NCBI GenBank assembly: GCA_049515655.1
Contig: JBEKTW010000009.1
Coordinates: 60,399-124,398, forward strand
Direction of reading: 5' to 3'
DNA: 64,000 nt
Source of the DNA: JBEKTW01 sp049515655
GTDB lineage: Bacteria > Bacteroidota > Ignavibacteria > UBA10030 > SZUA-254
Shown: positions 61,204-64,000 of the stretch, piece after piece
How positions within the stretch are numbered: the first letter of the stretch is position 1
Layout: each line of letters starts with the position of its first letter
Translations under genes and position numbers: made by a program
Notes under the pieces: generated by a model
What the model saw: the letters and a program-made list of their open reading frames with translations, nothing else
Told to the model about the DNA's origin: nothing
The model's database searches: none

Positions 61204-63066
61204 TTATTTAATCAGCATCATTTTTTGATACATCGTCGTCAATACCTTGTCACCCGCAAGGTTTGTCATTTGCAGGCGGTATATATAGACGCCGGAGCTG
61301 AGGTGCAGCGCATTGAAGTCCACAGTCTGCATCCCGGCCTGCTGCATGCCGAGCGACTGCTTTGCAACGGAGCGTCCCAGCATATCGTAGACGAGCAAGG
61401 TTGCATAGCCGGCTTCCGGCATTGCATACCGGATCGTCGTTGTCGGGTTGAAGGGGTTTGGATAGTTCCCCTTGACGGCAAATTCGCCCGGCAGGGCCGC
61501 CGCCGGCTCATTGCCGACCGACAGAACGGTGGTCGGATCCATGAAACACCATGCCGGACCCGTTCCTCCCGATTTCTCACGGAAGAACCAGGCTCTCTCG
61601 GCATAATTGTCCGCAGGGTTGGCAAACACATCGACATCCATCACCGTGGCGCCGAAGAACAGGATCCTGTCGCCAAGTCCGTGCGGATACCCCAGCTTCG
61701 TAAGATCGATCGCCAGCTCGATGGTAAAGCCCGAATCGACGTCCGCCGGGTTATTGACCGTTGTGCCGCCTTTCAAATGGAAGCCGATCTGAACGGCATG
61801 GAGTGAGTCGCGCAAAAACGGGAGATCTTCCTCTGCGGAACCATGGCCAAGAGAATCGACCCGAACCGTGAAGTTCTTGATAAAATGATTGTGGTCTTCC
61901 GAGAGCGTGTCGGTGCGGTCATCGATCGTAAAGCGCACTCCATCCCAGAAGCCCAGCGCAGCTTGCGAAGCGACCACCTGATCGCGCACGTCGGCCCCGA
62001 GAAAGAGCGTATCGCCTTTGAAGAAATAATAGATTGTCCCGTCAGCCGGATCAAGCACCGACGCCTGCACTGAGTGAATCGTTTCCTGGAACTGGCCGCT
62101 GAGGTACGGTCCAATACTTGGATATGTTGCACGGAGCACATCGTCGCCATACCGGACGTCGAAATGTGGGGCGAACTTCCACACCGCATCGTCCAGTATC
62201 CCATCGATGACGGGCGTCGCGAAATTCGCGCCGTTCGGGATGATCAATTCGGGACCGATCGCCGGAACCGCACCGGAGGACACAGTAACATCGGAACGCA
62301 TATGGATGCGCATGACATCGTAGGCATTCGCATTCCCCCAGGGACCCTGCAGCCATGCCCTGTTGCCGCTGGCTTTGTTCTGATGCGGCCATTGCCAGTC
62401 GGCATCGTAAATGGAAATGCTGAACATGGCGATATCTCCCTGCGGAGCCGAGGGATGATACCCGCGCGCGTCCAGGTTGAAGGCAAGCTCGGTCGACCAA
62501 CCCGTATCGGGCGTTGCGTCGGAATTGGAGACACCAAAGACGTGTGTTTTTCCATCCCACAGCGTTTTATCCGATCCGGCATGACCGAAAAATCCCGGCA
62601 AGGCGCCGACCGTATCGAGCAAAGGGTTCGCCCAGGTATCTGTATCCCAGGCATAATAATGTTCATAATCAGGGACCGGGCGGTTTGCGCTGGCGCGGTC
62701 GCGAAGGTTCATCAGAAGGCCGTCGGTGAGATTAAAACCACCACCACCCACCGAGCTGTCGGGGCAAAAGACACCGAGAATGAGACTATCGCCCATAAGC
62801 AGGAACTTGATAGTCGCATGGGTAGGATCGGTCGGCAGGATGCCGTTTTCCGATTTCCATCCGCTCCCCGGTAGCGGGTTCTGCTGGCCAAAGGCAATTT
62901 GCACCGAATCAGCGCTTGCCCAGGCCGCTTCATTCATAATTCCATCGAGCGTGATGGTGCCGCGCGGAACGGCACGAGCCCAGATGGCATCCGTGCGCTT
63001 GATCATCTGCGCCGGGGCGAGAGAAACCAGGAAGAAGATGAGCAAGAAGGCTTTCACAAGTTTCAT
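61204..63066 (-). CDS. Secreted protein with two CBM9-like domains and T9SS sorting domain
   Basis: 620 residues. Signal peptide (MKLVKAFLLIFFLVSLAPAQ), then a first carbohydrate-binding family 9-like domain (ITLDGIMNEAAWASAD, THATIKFLLMGDSLILGVFC, about 35-230), a second one (TPVIDGILDDAVWKFAPHFD, YYFFKGDTLFLGADVRDQVV, GFTIELAIDLTKLG, about 275-510), and a C-terminal sorting domain (VKGNYPNPFNPTTTIRYAMP; LLVYDMLGRSV; SSGVYIYRLQM ending KMMLIK). It is predicted to sit on the cell surface and bind sugars or other ligands. The family occurs in cellulosome-like and xylanase proteins. Separate transcript from the downstream operon, but the same biology is plausible. Confidence 0.85.
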   Translation of the reverse strand: MKLVKAFLLIFFLVSLAPAQMIKRTDAIWARAVPRGTITLDGIMNEAAWASADSVQIAFGQQNPLPGSGWKSENGILPTDPTHATIKFLLMGDSLILGVFCPDSSVGGGGFNLTDGLLMNLRDRASANRPVPDYEHYYAWDTDTWANPLLDTVGALPGFFGHAGSDKTLWDGKTHVFGVSNSDATPDTGWSTELAFNLDARGYHPSAPQGDIAMFSISIYDADWQWPHQNKASGNRAWLQGPWGNANAYDVMRIHMRSDVTVSSGAVPAIGPELIIPNGANFATPVIDGILDDAVWKFAPHFDVRYGDDVLRATYPSIGPYLSGQFQETIHSVQASVLDPADGTIYYFFKGDTLFLGADVRDQVVASQAALGFWDGVRFTIDDRTDTLSEDHNHFIKNFTVRVDSLGHGSAEEDLPFLRDSLHAVQIGFHLKGGTTVNNPADVDSGFTIELAIDLTKLGYPHGLGDRILFFGATVMDVDVFANPADNYAERAWFFREKSGGTGPAWCFMDPTTVLSVGNEPAAALPGEFAVKGNYPNPFNPTTTIRYAMPEAGYATLLVYDMLGRSVAKQSLGMQQAGMQTVDFNALHLSSGVYIYRLQMTNLAGDKVLTTMYQKMMLIK

Positions 63067-63203
63067 GATCCTATTCCTTTCTGTTTAGCAATTGAGTATT
63101 ATGGTGTGTTTCCATCGGGCGAGGAACAAACACGTAAGAAGGATGTGGAAGTTATGCTGCAAGTTGAGCCGGCTTCACGAGACGCATACAATTATGCTCT
63201 TGA

Positions 63204-63238
63204 GATGCCAGGGCATCCCAATCCGCGGTTTACGCGGA
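63204..63238. other. Two small hairpins in the intergenic gap
   Basis: GATGCC-AG-GGCATC (63204-63217) and TCCGCG-GTTTA-CGCGGA (63222-63238) are adjacent perfect short stems between two minus-strand T9SS-protein genes. No T tract follows on either strand, so they may be an RNA-processing or regulatory structure rather than a terminator. Confidence 0.3.
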
Positions 63239-63271
63239 CCAGGATACCCTGAGCAGACTCTTCTCTAACGA

Positions 63272-64000
63272 CTATTTAACCAACATCATTTTCTTCGTTG
63301 CACTGAACGCGCCGGTTTGCAGCCGGTAGAAATACAATCCACTCGCCAGCGCATTGGCATTGAAGTTCACCGAATAATATCCGGCGTGCTGCTCGCCATT
63401 CACCAGCACTGCAACCTCCTGGCCGAGCATGTTATAGAGCTTCAAGGTGACGAACGACTGCAACGGAATTCCGTACTTGATCGTCGTCGCCGGGTTGAAC
63501 GGATTCGGATAGTTCTGCTGGAGCGAATACGTTGTGGGCAGACCCTTCTCCTCCTGAACGCCGGTCAATGGCGCAAGGTGAATCGTCCGGGTAACCGGGC
63601 CCCATTCGCTTCCCCACCATGTTTTGTAATATGACCGTGAATCCGGTCCGACCCATGCTCCGGCTCCGGCGGGATATCCGTCGGGATCGAAAATGTCAAT
63701 CAGGACCTGGAGCGATTCGACCGACGAAGTAAATCCGAGCGAATCGAGATGGATCTGGAGCTCGAGCGTATAGCCGCTGTCGGTCTGGGTCGTATCGTAC
63801 GGAACAGTGCCCGCATTGGCAAGACCAATGCCGAATGCCTGGCTCTTGCGCGAAACACCGCCGCCCACCTCATAGACAGCACTGTCGGCTTTCGCCGTGC
63901 CGACCCGGCTGTCATCGTTGAAGTACAGGTGGAATTCGCCCAATTGCCCGGCCGCATTCTTCACTTCCATGAACAGGCCGTCGCCTTCCCAGCTGTCGCC
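63272..64000 (-). CDS. Secreted T9SS-tagged protein, C-terminal part (right edge cut)
   Basis: 243 residues are visible and the frame is open through the last base, so the N-terminus is outside. The first part (GDSWEGDGLFMEVKN; LGEFHLYFNDDS; YTLELQIHLDSLG) is a CBM9-like C-terminal half like that of the downstream neighbour. A sorting domain follows (LQQNYPNPFNPATTIKYGIP; VTLKLYNMLGQEVAVLV; ASGLYFYRLQTG ending KKMMLVK). Surface-exposed carbohydrate-binding type protein by analogy. Same strand as the 61204-63066 gene with a 205-base gap. Confidence 0.8.
   Translation of the reverse strand, partial: GDSWEGDGLFMEVKNAAGQLGEFHLYFNDDSRVGTAKADSAVYEVGGGVSRKSQAFGIGLANAGTVPYDTTQTDSGYTLELQIHLDSLGFTSSVESLQVLIDIFDPDGYPAGAGAWVGPDSRSYYKTWWGSEWGPVTRTIHLAPLTGVQEEKGLPTTYSLQQNYPNPFNPATTIKYGIPLQSFVTLKLYNMLGQEVAVLVNGEQHAGYYSVNFNANALASGLYFYRLQTGAFSATKKMMLVK

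Noticed and set aside
1..64000. CRISPR arrays, rRNA genes, complete insertion sequences, riboswitches
   Set aside because: I looked for regularly spaced repeats, conserved rRNA stretches, transposase motifs with terminal repeats, and familiar aptamer cores and saw none convincing.

Overview
The window looks like a chromosomal segment of a Gram-negative bacterium of the FCB group, most like Ignavibacteria or relatives. Three secreted proteins end in clear type IX secretion (T9SS) sorting domains of the 'NYPNPFNPTT...' type, and a fourth ends in a looser version. There are two TonB-dependent receptors, a PorV-like barrel, many lipoproteins, and a Ser/Thr kinase fused to TPR repeats. No taxonomic marker beyond one tRNA-Arg(UCG) is present, so this placement is inference from style. 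Base composition varies. Most of the window is moderately GC-rich, while roughly 9.5-13.4 kb and 35.2-38.8 kb are visibly AT-richer.

Region by region. 0-2.4 kb: two tandem acetate-kinase-like proteins that lack catalytic residues, followed by a FolE2-like protein without the family's Cys motif. 2.4-7.3 kb: a broken MarC gene, a kinase-TPR gene, the wreck of a second copy of it, and a secreted six-hairpin glycosidase-like protein. 7.4-13.4 kb: an NTF2-like lipoprotein, a P1 self-cleaving peptidase, an M14 metallopeptidase and a GH106-like lipoprotein. 13.6-19.4 kb: tRNA-Arg, an SPFH protein, a membrane protein, a GspE/PilB-like ATPase with a lost Walker A lysine next to a CheY-like receiver, a two-repeat protein and a methyltransferase. 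19.5-22.5 kb: an ECF sigma / anti-sigma / lipoprotein operon and an AlaX-like editing protein. 22.5-23.6 kb: non-coding DNA with an AT-rich inverted-repeat element and decayed reading frames. 23.6-29.6 kb: a TonB-dependent receptor and a MacA-MacB type efflux operon. 29.9-35.1 kb: a paralogue of the two-repeat protein, a lone ABC membrane domain, an outer-membrane barrel and a PepO-like M13 peptidase. 35.2-38.8 kb: an AT-rich island with a tightly coupled five-frame cassette led by a HEPN-motif protein, plus a GIY-YIG protein (possible defence island). 38.9-40.4 kb: an octaheme HAO-like cytochrome.

40.5-61.1 kb is one long minus-strand run of eleven genes with almost no gaps, read here as a glycan-utilisation operon. 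It encodes a SusC-like receptor, a 1.1-kb-residue secreted surface protein, a PorV-like barrel, a GH94 phosphorylase, two GH144-type endo-beta-1,2-glucanase-like enzymes, a truncated secreted ORF, GH2, GH3, and a sugar ABC importer (binding protein plus two permeases, no ATPase). The GH144 + GH94 + GH3 + ABC combination points to beta-1,2-glucan (sophorooligosaccharide) use. A strong terminator at 61.15 kb separates this run from two upstream CBM9-like T9SS-tagged secreted proteins (61.2-64.0 kb).

The best candidates for something undescribed are the coupled HEPN cassette, the pseudo-enzyme trio at the left edge, the degenerate GspE-CheY pair, and the SusD-less uptake trio heading the glucan operon.
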